In this document: positions 13,993 through 23,557 of the stretch, one piece after another
Layout of the letters: each line of letters opens with the position of its first letter
Numbering within the stretch: the first letter of the stretch is position 1
Translations under genes and position numbers: made by a program
From: Pseudobdellovibrionaceae bacterium
Lineage (GTDB): Bacteria > Bdellovibrionota > Bdellovibrionia > Bdellovibrionales > JAGQZY01
DNA length: 64,000 nucleotides
Assembly (NCBI GenBank): GCA_020635085.1
Contig: JACKAL010000004.1
Coordinates: forward strand, 1-64,000
Reading direction: 5' to 3'
Notes under the pieces: generated by a model
The model's input: the letters and a program-made list of their open reading frames with translations, nothing else
Databases searched by the model: none
What the model was told of the DNA's origin: nothing

Positions 13993-15534
13993 TTAGCCGG
14001 GGTTGTGAAATAACTCCTCAAGAGTAACTGCCCGTCCCTGATAACGACAAGATATATGCTTGGCCTGAACATCTTCTGGTTTTGTTAGTCCCGCCGCTCC
14101 CAAGAGTTCCACCAATGATTCCATGGTTCTTGTGTGATAGTTAAAAACGCGCACTGATTTATCAGCAATGTTGATACCAGAAACCAACGATGGATTATTG
14201 GTGGCAATGCCCGTTGGGCACATATTGCTATTACAGCGGTAGCTCTGAATACATCCCAAAGCCAACATCATTCCCCGCGCGGAATTACAAAGATCCGCTC
14301 CCATGGCGAGTTTTTCAAAAAGATTAAAACCGGTAAATACTTTACCACTAGCTATGATTTTTATGTTCTGACGAACATCAAATTGCTTCAAGATATTGTC
14401 CACAAAATACAATGCATCTTTTAAAGGACTACCAACAAAATTGATAAAATCAAAGGGGGCCGCACCCGTGCCACCCTCACCACCATCAATGGTGATAAAA
14501 TCAGGATATATTTGTGTTTGTTTCATGGCCTGACAGATTTCGATAAACTCTTCTCGCCGACCAATACAGAGTTTAAAGCCAACAGGCAAGCCACCACTCA
14601 GCTCGCGCAGTTTTTGAATAAATTCACATAGACCCAATGGATTACTAAACGCTGAATGTCCAGGTGGAGAAAGCACCGTCTTACCCACTGGTACATGACG
14701 AATTTTTGCAATCTCCTCATTGACCTTTTCCGCTGGCAACATCCCACCATGGCCGGGCTTTGCACCTTGAGAAATTTTAATCTCGATCATTTTTATTTGT
14801 TCATGCTCGGCGACTTTATTTTTAAACAGCTCACTATCAAAATTGCCTTTGCTATCGCGCGCACCAAAATAACCCGTACCTAGTTGCCATACTAAATCCG
14901 CTCCGGTTTTTAAATGATAAGGGCTTAATCCCCCCTCACCAGTATTATGATAAAAACCACCCATCTTAGCCCCATTCCCCAGGGACGTAACAGCTGCGGT
15001 ACTTAGCGCGCCGTAACTCATTGCAGAGATATTTAACAAAGAAGCATGATAAGGCTTACTGCAGGCTGCATTACCAATTTTGATACGAAACTCTGTATCT
15101 TTATCTATATGCAAAGGAAAGGCACTATGATTGACCCACTTGTAATCGTCTGCATAAAGATCAAGTTCGCTTCCAAAGGGCACGGTTTCCAGCTCGTTTT
15201 TAGCCTTTTGATAAACTACAGAACGATAAATGCGCGAGATAGGCTGACCGCTAATATCGGACTCAATAAAGTATTGTTGAATTTCCGGACGAACCATTTC
15301 GAGCAAAAAGCGAAAGTGCCCAAGAACTGGAAAATTGCGGAGAATCGTACGTTTTTTTTGAGTAATATCATAAAAGGCTATACCTAAAAGCACGATAAAT
15401 ACAAAACTCCAACCCCAAAAAAGTAAGCCCAAATGATTTAGACCAAGACTAACCAACAACAAAACACTAAGTATTAATAAGATTTTAGACTTCATAGTAA
15501 TAGCAATTGTCCGTCGCATTGGCCAATTATTCAA
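13993..15534 (-). CDS. FMN-binding glutamate-synthase-family protein
   Basis: A 513-residue protein. Two N-terminal membrane segments (about 17-50) are followed by the FMN barrel of the GOGAT central/synthase domain. Visible motifs: MSYGALSTAAVTSLGNGAK, GEGGLSPYH, KPGHGGMLP and DGGEGGTGAAPFDF. The iron-sulfur cysteines are in NSARGMMLALGCIQS and YRCNSNMCPTGIATN. No glutaminase domain is present, so it is not a complete glutamate synthase; relatives are annotated as FMN-binding glutamate synthase family and their reaction is unsettled. The start is ambiguous: TTG at 15534, or ATG (MKSKILLIL) at 15495 just before the membrane helices. Confidence 0.85.
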   Translation of the reverse strand: MNNWPMRRTIAITMKSKILLILSVLLLVSLGLNHLGLLFWGWSFVFIVLLGIAFYDITQKKRTILRNFPVLGHFRFLLEMVRPEIQQYFIESDISGQPISRIYRSVVYQKAKNELETVPFGSELDLYADDYKWVNHSAFPLHIDKDTEFRIKIGNAACSKPYHASLLNISAMSYGALSTAAVTSLGNGAKMGGFYHNTGEGGLSPYHLKTGADLVWQLGTGYFGARDSKGNFDSELFKNKVAEHEQIKMIEIKISQGAKPGHGGMLPAEKVNEEIAKIRHVPVGKTVLSPPGHSAFSNPLGLCEFIQKLRELSGGLPVGFKLCIGRREEFIEICQAMKQTQIYPDFITIDGGEGGTGAAPFDFINFVGSPLKDALYFVDNILKQFDVRQNIKIIASGKVFTGFNLFEKLAMGADLCNSARGMMLALGCIQSYRCNSNMCPTGIATNNPSLVSGINIADKSVRVFNYHTRTMESLVELLGAAGLTKPEDVQAKHISCRYQGRAVTLEELFHNPG

Positions 15535-16077
15535 ACTGAAATTTTCTTGGAGACTGTGGATTTTGACAAAAATGTAGATATCAATTTACCCACATGCTTG
15601 ATACATAAACAAATGTCTGCACAACATCAAATACTGGATACTCCTAGGCCAATAGAGCAGCTTATTACTTTTGCTAAGTTGTATAGGAAATTCCTTTTTC
15701 TTGATGTTCGCTATGCCTTCGGAAGCAGGGGGTTGAATGACCTAAATGGCTTCGTAGATTACTAAAGTGGAGTTTGCTTTTAAGTCGCTATAGCAACTTA
15801 GTCTGGTAATTATGTACCCGCTAAACATTGAAAAATATCCGCTCATTACCCCCTTGTCTTTTTATTTTAATTTGATCGTAAAGCCTAGTGCGATGAATAT
15901 ACAATATAAATAAAATTTATTTAAGCGACCCAATGTGAAACTTACGGCTGTCTAAGATTTGGCATCCATCTCATTTGGGTCATTTTTTATTTCAAAGTGA
16001 TAAGCAAGAGAAAAAAATTAGATTTTTAGAAGATACGGTTTTAAAATTAGAGTGAGTGGTACGTTTAAGGAGCATTT
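15535..16077. other. Long intergenic region upstream of the CNB-domain gene
   Basis: No gene is supported; a 72-codon frame at 15547-15765 has no ribosome site or resemblance to anything. A 20-bp near-palindrome with one mismatched pair, TAAGTCGCTATAGCAACTTA, lies at 15781-15800. Its right half, ATAGCAACTTA, recurs at 16850-16860 after the next gene. AAGGAG just before 16078 serves the downstream gene. Confidence 0.4.
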
Positions 16078-16800
16078 GTGTCAGGAATATTACTGATTTC
16101 TAAAAGTGATCTATTTGTCGACTGCGCTAGATCGCAGATTAGTGAAAAATTACCCTCCCAGAAGTCTGTGATAGTGCAAAGTCCAACTGATATCTCGGCT
16201 AAGATGTTAAACCAAAACTTTGACCTTATCCTTTCTGACTCTCGAAGCATTCCAATTAAACATCAAACTATGAAACTATTCGAAGATGCAGCAAAGACTA
16301 AATCTTTCATTTTTTGTGAAAATTTTGGCGATATTTCACCTGAATTCAGAGATCAAGATCATGTTCATATTATCAACTGTCCCTTTGTATCCGAAACCCT
16401 TTCAACTAACCTGAGTAAAGCAGTTGATGAAAAGATGCCATGGAATGATTTCTTATGGGGAAAGGGCATTCAAGAAGTACACTTAAGAGCCAAAGAAATA
16501 CTTTTTCCTGCTGGTGCCCATGAATCAGCAGTGTATCTCGTAAAATTTGGTCGTTTAAAACGCATCCTCTCCGATGGAACACCCGTTGATGAGAGCATCG
16601 GAAATGGACAAATTATTGGTGAGCTCACATATTTTGAGCGCAAGCCAAAACCTTGGTGTGTAATTGCCACCGAAGACTGTCAACTGGTCAGAATCTCTTA
16701 CAACGTAGTGGACCGAGAAATTTCCAATCTCCCTCCTTGGGTAAAAGCCATGTTTGCCACTCTCGCTTCAAGAGCTCTTAAGTATTCGAAAGCAGAGTAA
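16078..16800 (+). CDS. Receiver-like / cyclic-nucleotide-binding domain protein
   Basis: A 240-residue protein starting with GTG behind AAGGAGCA. The N-terminal half (1-120) looks like a response-regulator receiver fold: ILLISKSDLFVDCARS, a strand FDLILSDSRS where the phospho-Asp would be, and late IINCPFV. It lacks clear acidic residues at the start, so phosphorylation is doubtful. The C-terminal half (about 128-235) is a cyclic-nucleotide-binding/Crp-type beta barrel: AKEILFPAGAHESAVYLVK, GRLKRIL and GQIIGELTYF. No DNA-binding helix-turn-helix follows. It is probably a signalling adaptor; the ligand is unknown. Confidence 0.65.
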   Translation: MSGILLISKSDLFVDCARSQISEKLPSQKSVIVQSPTDISAKMLNQNFDLILSDSRSIPIKHQTMKLFEDAAKTKSFIFCENFGDISPEFRDQDHVHIINCPFVSETLSTNLSKAVDEKMPWNDFLWGKGIQEVHLRAKEILFPAGAHESAVYLVKFGRLKRILSDGTPVDESIGNGQIIGELTYFERKPKPWCVIATEDCQLVRISYNVVDREISNLPPWVKAMFATLASRALKYSKAE

Positions 16801-17053
16801 GTTAATCATCCGATTCTGACTCAACTTTTCAATTTGGTTATTGAGCTTGATAGCAACTTAAGACAGAATTTTTTACCTCAACATATAGTGTTAAAGTGGA
16901 ATAAATTACAAATGCATCGGAGTCTCTACTCTCCACTTTTTCTTCCTTCCCAAATCGATTAAAACCTGAGTTTCGGTATTAAAAAACGTTACATTACCAC
17001 CTCCACTGTTTACGACAACTGATAACTCTACCGCTCTTTTAAGGGGAAAAAAT

Positions 17054-18430
17054 ATGAAAAAATTTATAGGCCTATTATCTAGCATGTGTTTCTTTAGCCA
17101 AATATCATTGGCTCACCCTGATGCTGATCAGGTCCGAAAATCCTTCACTGCTGCCGGAGTTTACTCACTTCAAAAAGAAAAATCGTCACAAGAATCTCCA
17201 GATCTTGTGGCTCTTGGTCGACATTTGTTTTTTGAAAAACAATTATCTGGCAACAAAAACATCTCCTGCGCCACTTGCCATCACCCTCGTTTCGGCACTG
17301 GAGATGCACTACCCGTTTCTCTTGGCACCGGAGGTACAGATATTGGGCCAAATCGACAAAAAAACTCAGGGCATCTGATTCCACGCAATGCACCACCCGC
17401 TTTTAATCTCGGATTTAATAGTTTTCACACCACTATGTGGGACGGACGAATTGCAAAAGATGCCAAGACAGGCGCATTAAAAACTCCGGATGCAAACCTC
17501 AATGGCATTAATCCTGAAGCAAAAGAAATCGCACAGCAACTAACGACTGTTGCTGCCGCTCAAGCAATGTTTCCAGTGACATCGGCCCATGAAATGCGAG
17601 GCGACGCTGGCGAAAACGAGATCGCCGATGCCTCCACTAACCTTGAAGCTTGGAAAAATTTAGTTATTCGTCTGCTTGGTAAAAATAATGGTACAGTCGG
17701 TGGTATTACCAAATATAAAAAGATGTTCCAACAAGCCTACCCAGAGGTAAAAAATCTAGATCAAATAAACTATGGCCACGTGGCTCGAGCCGTCGCTGCA
17801 TATGAAAACTTTGCTTTTTTAGCTGATAATTCAAATTTTGATAAATTTTTGCTTGGCAATGATCAAGCGCTGACAAGTGCTCAATTACGAGGAGCAAAAC
17901 TCTTTGTAGGCAAGGCCCAATGTATTACATGCCACTCTGGTCCGCACCTTACAGATTTTCAATTTCACTCTTTAGGGGCGCCTCAGCTTGGTTTAGGAAA
18001 AGGTCAAGAAAATGGAGAACCACAAGGAGAGGATCGTGGCTTAGCCTTGCTCACTGGTAAAGCCGGTGACAATTATAAGTTCAAGACTCCGACACTACGT
18101 AACGTTGCTTTAACTGGACCGTGGACGCATAGTGGTTCCGTGCAAACTCTGGAAGATGTCATTTTACTACATGCACAACCTGTATTGTTTTGCGAAACCT
18201 ACAGAAAGAATCCAAAAAATTTCTTTTACACGGAATTTTATGAAAATTTTGTATCTACCATCGATGCTGATACTGATCGTTTTGCAAGTCGAATGAACTC
18301 TGTATCACCCGAACTCAATCAGCTTGGCCTAAGCCAATCAGAAGTACAAGATCTTGTCTTATTTCTGAAATCTCTTACTGATAAGAAATTCCTTTCGAGA
18401 GCAAAAGCACCAACCGGAGATGAGCTCTAG
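17054..18430 (+). CDS. Di-heme cytochrome c peroxidase (CcpA/MauG family)
   Basis: A 458-residue periplasmic protein with a signal peptide (cut near SLA-HPDA, about residue 20). It has two heme c motifs: CATCH at 72-76 and CITCH at about 289. Around them are the family features: ALGRHLFFEKQLSGN before the first, RNAPPAFNLGF and WDGR after it, and FKTPTLRNVALTGPWTHSG with LEDVILLH after the second. It reduces hydrogen peroxide or oxidises a protein or small substrate in the periplasm. The region after RNVA matches the bacterial peroxidase branch. Stands alone; AAGGGG precedes the ATG. Confidence 0.88.
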   Translation: MKKFIGLLSSMCFFSQISLAHPDADQVRKSFTAAGVYSLQKEKSSQESPDLVALGRHLFFEKQLSGNKNISCATCHHPRFGTGDALPVSLGTGGTDIGPNRQKNSGHLIPRNAPPAFNLGFNSFHTTMWDGRIAKDAKTGALKTPDANLNGINPEAKEIAQQLTTVAAAQAMFPVTSAHEMRGDAGENEIADASTNLEAWKNLVIRLLGKNNGTVGGITKYKKMFQQAYPEVKNLDQINYGHVARAVAAYENFAFLADNSNFDKFLLGNDQALTSAQLRGAKLFVGKAQCITCHSGPHLTDFQFHSLGAPQLGLGKGQENGEPQGEDRGLALLTGKAGDNYKFKTPTLRNVALTGPWTHSGSVQTLEDVILLHAQPVLFCETYRKNPKNFFYTEFYENFVSTIDADTDRFASRMNSVSPELNQLGLSQSEVQDLVLFLKSLTDKKFLSRAKAPTGDEL

Positions 18431-18431
18431 A

Positions 18432-20702
18432 TCAATGCGGTTGCTCTCTAATAAAGAGCATCTGCGTAAGCCAGTAAAAAACAAATAACATGAGCAAGAG
18501 CCAATCGTATCCATGGTGCGAACCTACTTCTTTAAATAAAATATAGGAAAACAAAGTGCCTATGGCATAAAACCACCAAATCTCCACCACATGAGATTTG
18601 TCTTTATTAGGTTCCAGCAGAATGAGAGGAAAAATAATACTGCTACTGCTAGCAATGAGACTACTGCCGAGCAAAATAATTCCAATGCGAAATATATAGT
18701 TATCAAAATATAAAGAAAAATAAAAATCAGCATCTATTACCAACCAAATAAAAAGAAGCACAAGTGTCGCTAAAGGGCCAATGAAATACTTAGTGTATTT
18801 CAAATGCGCTCTCGCAATTCGTGTTGAAATCATAGAGCCAAGCAAAAATCCGGAAAGAGTAGCAATAAATACAGTATCAGGTTCGCCCCAAAAATGAGAA
18901 AAAGTGTATATTGATAAAGTTTGTAGAATAAAAAAATTAACACCAGCAATAAACGAAACTAACTTATCCCGCAAAGAAATGCAGTTAGATTTATTTAAAG
19001 AAGCTGATGCTAGTTTTTTTATTAACAATGATATTATAAATAAAAGGCTAAAGAAAATATAAAATAATTTGGAAAATGGGTAGCGCGCACCCCAGTTGTT
19101 TAACTCCATACTATCAGTAATGTGATCTGGACGTTGCAAATTGAGCGCTTCGCTTGAAGAAAAATTTTTATAAAATGGATAAAAATCTGTTGCTTGCATT
19201 TTAAAAGAACCATCTTTTTCATGATTTTTATCGCAAAAATTGATCAGCTCTCTCGGCCACTCTGTATCTGGAGAAAAAGTGACTTTACGATAACCACCAT
19301 CCATTCTTGTCTTAATAAGTTTGATTTCTTCGGAGCTGAATCCATTTTTTTTAAATAATAGCGTAATCATGTGCTCATTTGCTGGTACGGGCTCGACCAT
19401 AACTGTCTTCTCTCTATATTTTTGTCTTCTAGCCATAGGCAGACTACAGAACCACTGCCATAACCTCCCGCGCGATAGCTGGGTGACAGCCATGATTCCA
19501 TCTGGCTTAAGCAACTGCACATAACTCTCTAGTGCTTCTTTAGTAAATAATGGTGTGAGTTCAAGACCTGACGAGTAAGAATTGATGGTATTTGCATGAA
19601 CAGAGTATATTTGCAAAACATCGAATTGCATTTTCTTTTTTATGAATTCTCTTGTTACATAACGACCATCTAATGGATAAAAAATTATTTCCGGACTATT
19701 TACAATATAATGACCCCCTAATATTTGTGCTGCAAGATCGAACGCCTGTCTCGCCACATCGGCAATAATTATTGAGTTAAAACCAAAAATTTTTGCAGCC
19801 ATGGCTTCTTGGCCACCAAGCCCACCGATAATAAAAGTAGATTTTGTACCATTTTTTAAAAGGTTAAGTTCATACGGTAAAAATACTTCTGGCCCCCAAA
19901 ATGGAAAAGAATAGTTTGCCCCTATGTTTGCTCGTGCCTTTTTGACATCGCCATCAAAATCAATTAAATTTGTACGTGCAGTACCAGCGTCAAAATCAAC
20001 AATTGCGCCATTCGAAGTATCTCTGGATTGCAATATTTCGAAATAACCTTGCGCCGTCCACTGCGAAGCTAATCGATCATTTTGCTTGTGTATTTGATAA
20101 TAATCTCCTCGATGATTAAAAAAAGGCTCTATATCATAATAATAAGATATATTCATAATCCCAAAAATAAATATTGTTAGAGAAAATAAACTTATTAAAA
20201 AATTTATTTTTGTTCTTATGCGAATCAAACTGTATATAGAAATTATAAAAGCTAAAAACAGAAATATCATTATCGGTCCACATAACTTGAGTAAATATGG
20301 ATATATACAAACTGCAAGTAAACCACCTAATAATTCACAAATGAGTGTCAAAAAAATTGAATCATTTTTAATCAATTGAATTGAAAATAATGTGGATATT
20401 AAAATAAACAAAGTGACAACGTATCCTAAATAAATGAGCGCCCCGTAGTGAGCATTCAATTTTAAGGCGGGAATTTGTGGAATAATAAAGGCTGAGCTCA
20501 GTAAAGCAAAAATGAGATATCTTTCGAGACATAACACATCTTGAAAGTTTCGTTGGCCAAGTATGATACCCATACTCATCGAAAATAATCCAAGACAGAT
20601 AATAAATGATGTCATTATGGGAAGCAAAAGATAGTCACCCAATTTGAGAGATATCAACTCAACAATAAAAAATGAAAACCCGTAGACTATCGCGCCCATC
20701 AA
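18432..20702 (-). CDS. Membrane protein with internal spermidine-synthase-like domain
   Basis: A 756-residue protein. N-terminal membrane segments (about six, residues 5-190) lead into a soluble domain at about 215-510, then about six more membrane segments (about 545-750). The soluble part resembles spermidine synthase/SAM-binding Rossmann proteins: FIIGGLGGQEAMAAKIFGF (glycine loop), a following acidic IIIADVAR, YPLDGRYVTRE, and a late LLKPDGIMAVTQ. Whether it still makes a polyamine is not clear. Very AT-rich. Its stop faces the peroxidase stop with 1 nt between them. Confidence 0.7.
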   Translation of the reverse strand: MMGAIVYGFSFFIVELISLKLGDYLLLPIMTSFIICLGLFSMSMGIILGQRNFQDVLCLERYLIFALLSSAFIIPQIPALKLNAHYGALIYLGYVVTLFILISTLFSIQLIKNDSIFLTLICELLGGLLAVCIYPYLLKLCGPIMIFLFLAFIISIYSLIRIRTKINFLISLFSLTIFIFGIMNISYYYDIEPFFNHRGDYYQIHKQNDRLASQWTAQGYFEILQSRDTSNGAIVDFDAGTARTNLIDFDGDVKKARANIGANYSFPFWGPEVFLPYELNLLKNGTKSTFIIGGLGGQEAMAAKIFGFNSIIIADVARQAFDLAAQILGGHYIVNSPEIIFYPLDGRYVTREFIKKKMQFDVLQIYSVHANTINSYSSGLELTPLFTKEALESYVQLLKPDGIMAVTQLSRGRLWQWFCSLPMARRQKYREKTVMVEPVPANEHMITLLFKKNGFSSEEIKLIKTRMDGGYRKVTFSPDTEWPRELINFCDKNHEKDGSFKMQATDFYPFYKNFSSSEALNLQRPDHITDSMELNNWGARYPFSKLFYIFFSLLFIISLLIKKLASASLNKSNCISLRDKLVSFIAGVNFFILQTLSIYTFSHFWGEPDTVFIATLSGFLLGSMISTRIARAHLKYTKYFIGPLATLVLLFIWLVIDADFYFSLYFDNYIFRIGIILLGSSLIASSSSIIFPLILLEPNKDKSHVVEIWWFYAIGTLFSYILFKEVGSHHGYDWLLLMLFVFYWLTQMLFIREQPH

Positions 20703-20845
20703 ATTATTTTGAACAAATTATTTTGTTAAAGCAACTAGTTATGCGCCTACATATCATTGACGATCAATAAAGGCATCGAATTACTAATTTGAACTCTCTT
20801 AAAGGGATACCGTCTTGTTTACTGAAAAAATTCATACCTGATTAA

Positions 20846-21748
20846 TTACAATTTTTCTTTCATTTTTTTTACCAAAAAATCGGATAATACCTTTACTCTG
20901 GTTGGCAATTCTTTTTGTTGTGCATAAATAATTTGTATATCGGAAGCCCCTGAATGATATTCCTTAAGAACTTGTACAATGCCACCCTTAGAAAAATCGC
21001 TATTCACAATAAACTTTGGCAACAATCCTATACCCATTCCCTTTTGCACAAAACTATACACAGATAAAAAATTATTTACTCTAACCGCCGGTTGAATTTC
21101 TACTTTTTGCTGATGCCCCCGACACGTTAAGTTCCAATAGGCTTTTTTAGTGCTTCTCTGAAAGTATATCGTTGGAAGGGTTTTAAGCTGATCCACACGA
21201 ATTATTTCTGGCAGTGCCTCATACAATGATTTAGAACAATACAAGCCAAACTCGAGTTCTCCTACCTTTTTCATTTTTAATGAGCTATCTTTGAGATGGC
21301 CCAGGCGAATAGCTAAATCAATTTTATGGGCAACCAAATCGATAACTTCAATCGAAAAATCTAAACTATAGGTAATCTTCGGATAGATTTTAGAAAACTC
21401 TTCGAGAAGAGGAATTAACATAATTTGTCCAATATCTTCTGGACAAGTTATGGCAATATGACCAGCAATGGTTTTTGAGCTCTCCGAGGTCTCTTGAATA
21501 GCCTCATTTAATATTTCAAAACTAGCATGGGCTTTGTCATAAAATTTTTGCCCCTCAGTGGTGAGGCTAAATTGTCGAGTTGTTCTATAAATGAGCTGCG
21601 TTCCGAGCTCCTGCTCCAATAAAGCTAAATCTCGGCTCACCTTTGATTTTTGTAAGTTCAATAACTCAGCAGTTTTCGTGATATTACCCACCCGCACAAT
21701 TTCTAAAAAGAGCCGTATACGATTTAAATCCACCGCTGCATCAAACAT
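20846..21748 (-). CDS. LysR-family transcriptional regulator
   Basis: A 300-residue protein. The N-terminal winged HTH (about 6-65) has LNRIRLFLEIVRVGNITKTA and LQKSKVSRDLALLEQELGTQ. The LysR substrate-binding domain is at about 92-295 (GHIAITCPEDIGQIMLIPLL; MGIGLLPKFIV). The branch is CrgA/DsdC-like judging by the C-terminal layout. It is divergent from the YceI gene with TTCTA-N5-TAGAA in between, and likely controls that gene and itself (inference). The co-inducer is unknown. Confidence 0.87.
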   Translation of the reverse strand: MFDAAVDLNRIRLFLEIVRVGNITKTAELLNLQKSKVSRDLALLEQELGTQLIYRTTRQFSLTTEGQKFYDKAHASFEILNEAIQETSESSKTIAGHIAITCPEDIGQIMLIPLLEEFSKIYPKITYSLDFSIEVIDLVAHKIDLAIRLGHLKDSSLKMKKVGELEFGLYCSKSLYEALPEIIRVDQLKTLPTIYFQRSTKKAYWNLTCRGHQQKVEIQPAVRVNNFLSVYSFVQKGMGIGLLPKFIVNSDFSKGGIVQVLKEYHSGASDIQIIYAQQKELPTRVKVLSDFLVKKMKEKL

Positions 21749-21768
21749 GATCGGAGATTACCATATAA

Positions 21769-21783
21769 TTCTATTTTTTAGAA
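21769..21783. promoter_or_regulatory. LysR-type dyad between lysR and yceI genes
   Basis: TTCTA (21769-21773) and TAGAA (21779-21783) with a 5-nt spacer form a T-N11-A type dyad expected for LysR proteins; another TTCTA lies at 21791-21795. Position between divergent genes supports a regulatory role. Confidence 0.5.
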
Positions 21784-21874
21784 CTATAAATTCTAATAAT
21801 CTTATCTAACAGTACATTTAAAATTCACCGAAACTATCTCTGTGACATAAACACAATCTTCCAAAGGAGAAAAC

Positions 21875-22465
21875 ATGCGTCATTTCAAGTCTATAATAAC
21901 TCTGTCTTTTTTAACTTTTTCTCTGGCTTCTTTTGCAGATGACAGCGGTCTATACAAAATAGATCCCGTTCACTCTACGGTCGGGTTCGAAGTTCCCCAC
22001 TTAGTAATTTCTTCTGTTGAAGGGAAATTTATCGACTTTAGCGGTGAAATTACTCTTGACGAAAAAAACTTCGAAAAATCAAAGGTCAGCGCTGTGATCA
22101 ACGTTCAATCTATTGATACCAGTAATCAAAAGCGCGATGAGCATTTAAAAAGTAAAGATTTTTTTGAAGTGGCACAGTACCCAACTATGACATTTACCAG
22201 CAAAAAAATATCCGGTAACAAATCGAACTTTAAAATGACTGGCGACCTAATCATAAAGGGAATTAAAAAAACGGTTACCTTTAATGCTAAATTCCTTGGC
22301 ACGGTTAAAGATGGCTACGGAAATTTAAAAGCAGTTTTTCAAGCAGATACAAAAATAAATAGAAAAGATTTTGGATTAAAATGGAACTCTATGGTCGAAG
22401 CCGGTCCTGTTGTAGGTGATGATGTAACCATTACTCTCAAAATTCAGGCGGCAAAACCTAGCTAA
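21875..22465 (+). CDS. YceI-family periplasmic protein
   Basis: A 196-residue protein with a signal peptide (cut after SLASFA, about residue 21). The mature protein starts YKIDPVHSTVGFEVPHLVIS and carries SKDFFEVAQYPTMTFTSKKI and GDLIIKGIKKTVTF, all typical of the YceI lipocalin-like beta barrel that binds isoprenoid or fatty ligands. It acts in the periplasm; YceI proteins often respond to alkaline or oxidative stress. AAAGGAG precedes the ATG. The divergent LysR gene is the probable regulator. Confidence 0.9.
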   Translation: MRHFKSIITLSFLTFSLASFADDSGLYKIDPVHSTVGFEVPHLVISSVEGKFIDFSGEITLDEKNFEKSKVSAVINVQSIDTSNQKRDEHLKSKDFFEVAQYPTMTFTSKKISGNKSNFKMTGDLIIKGIKKTVTFNAKFLGTVKDGYGNLKAVFQADTKINRKDFGLKWNSMVEAGPVVGDDVTITLKIQAAKPS

Positions 22466-22518
22466 TGTGACTGAATACGTAGTCGTGTACTTACTATATA
22501 CGTTTTGATGGGGTATTG

Positions 22519-22674
22519 AGCCAGATCTGAGTATGCGCACGTGTGAACGTCCTGTATGGGGTTCTGGCGCCCGTCGCAGGCGTCAGATTTTTTTAAATTA
22601 AAAACCTCTCGGACACGATGACCGGGAGGTACCCATGTCAGGACACATGAACTTTCGCATACTCAGATCTGGCT
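22519..22674. repeat. 156-bp fold-back element with 19-bp terminal inverted repeats
   Basis: AGCCAGATCTGAGTATGCG (22519-22537) is the exact inverse of CGCATACTCAGATCTGGCT (22656-22674). Further in, GTCCTG-ATGGG stretches on both sides can pair. Two inner hairpins sit at the tip: 22563-22587, followed by seven T (a good terminator), and 22605-22629. It could be a structured RNA, a REP/MITE-like element, or both. No second copy is seen in the window. Confidence 0.65.
22563..22594 (+). terminator. Rho-independent terminator inside the fold-back element
   Basis: A 9-bp stem, TCTGGCGCC / GGCGTCAGA (one G-U pair) with a 7-nt loop, is followed directly by T7 (22588-22594). It could end the yceI transcript or a short RNA from the element. 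Confidence 0.75.
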
Positions 22675-22756
22675 TCATGTAAATTCATAGACACGAATAA
22701 AATTTTCCTCCTAGAATAGGATCTAATGGCAACAAATTTTTAAAAAGAGGTGAACT

Positions 22757-23557
22757 ATGAACAATCTAAACGTCTCTAAAAAAATTCCTCTTATGCCAAG
22801 CCTTTTTGTTGGTCACGGTTCCCCAATGAATCTTGTCGAGCAAAATGAATTCACCAAAGCCATGCAAAAACTTGGAAAAGATTTTCAACCGAAGGCAATC
22901 CTGGTGATTTCCGCTCACTGGTTGGATTCTTCGTCTCTTATCCAGCAGTCTGAAGAGCAACATATTATCTACGATTTTTTTGGCTTTCCAAAAGATTTAT
23001 ACGACTTGCGCTACCCGGTAAAAGGATGGGATAACGAACTCATAGAAGAATTGAAAACATTAGATATTCACAATCTGCGTTTTACAAATCAACACGGGCT
23101 AGATCATGGAACATGGGCTGTCCTCTATCATATGTATCCAAATGCTAATATCCCGGTGATTCAGCTAAGCATTCCCAAAGGATTATCTCTTGAGGAGCAT
23201 TTTCAAATTGGACAAAAATTAGCACAGCTTAGAAAACTGGGAGTTATGATTTTAGGTAGCGGTAATCTGGTTCACAATTTATATAAAATTGACTGGAACA
23301 TGCAGGCAAAACCTTTTGAGTGGGCCATTGAGTTTGACCACCTTGTAGAGAATTTATTAAATGCAAAAAAATTTGAAAAATTAATATCTATTGATCGAGA
23401 CCATAGTGAGTTTTTTACATTGGCCCACCCGACGCCAGAACACTACATTCCCCTCGCTTATGCACTGGGGGCCTCTCAAACTACAGATAAAGTCTCCTTC
23501 CCGTGTCACTTTATGCAAAATGGATCCATATCCATGCGCTCGGTTTTGTTGTCGTGA
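22757..23557 (+). CDS. ygiD: LigB/DODA-type extradiol dioxygenase (YgiD family)
   Basis: A 266-residue protein, the normal length for the DODA class-III extradiol ring-cleavage family (4,5-DOPA dioxygenase). Candidate zinc/iron ligands: His in FVGHGSPMN, His in VISAHWLDS, His in the LDHGTWAVLYHMYP region. HPTPEHYIPLAYALGA at the end is the family signature. It cleaves catecholic rings between or beside the hydroxyls; the true substrate is not known here. Cytoplasmic, alone; AAAGAGG precedes the ATG. Confidence 0.85.
   Translation: MNNLNVSKKIPLMPSLFVGHGSPMNLVEQNEFTKAMQKLGKDFQPKAILVISAHWLDSSSLIQQSEEQHIIYDFFGFPKDLYDLRYPVKGWDNELIEELKTLDIHNLRFTNQHGLDHGTWAVLYHMYPNANIPVIQLSIPKGLSLEEHFQIGQKLAQLRKLGVMILGSGNLVHNLYKIDWNMQAKPFEWAIEFDHLVENLLNAKKFEKLISIDRDHSEFFTLAHPTPEHYIPLAYALGASQTTDKVSFPCHFMQNGSISMRSVLLS

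Noticed and set aside
15547..15765. 72-codon plus-strand frame
   Set aside because: No ribosome site and no recognisable motif; lies in the low-signal region before the CNB-domain gene.
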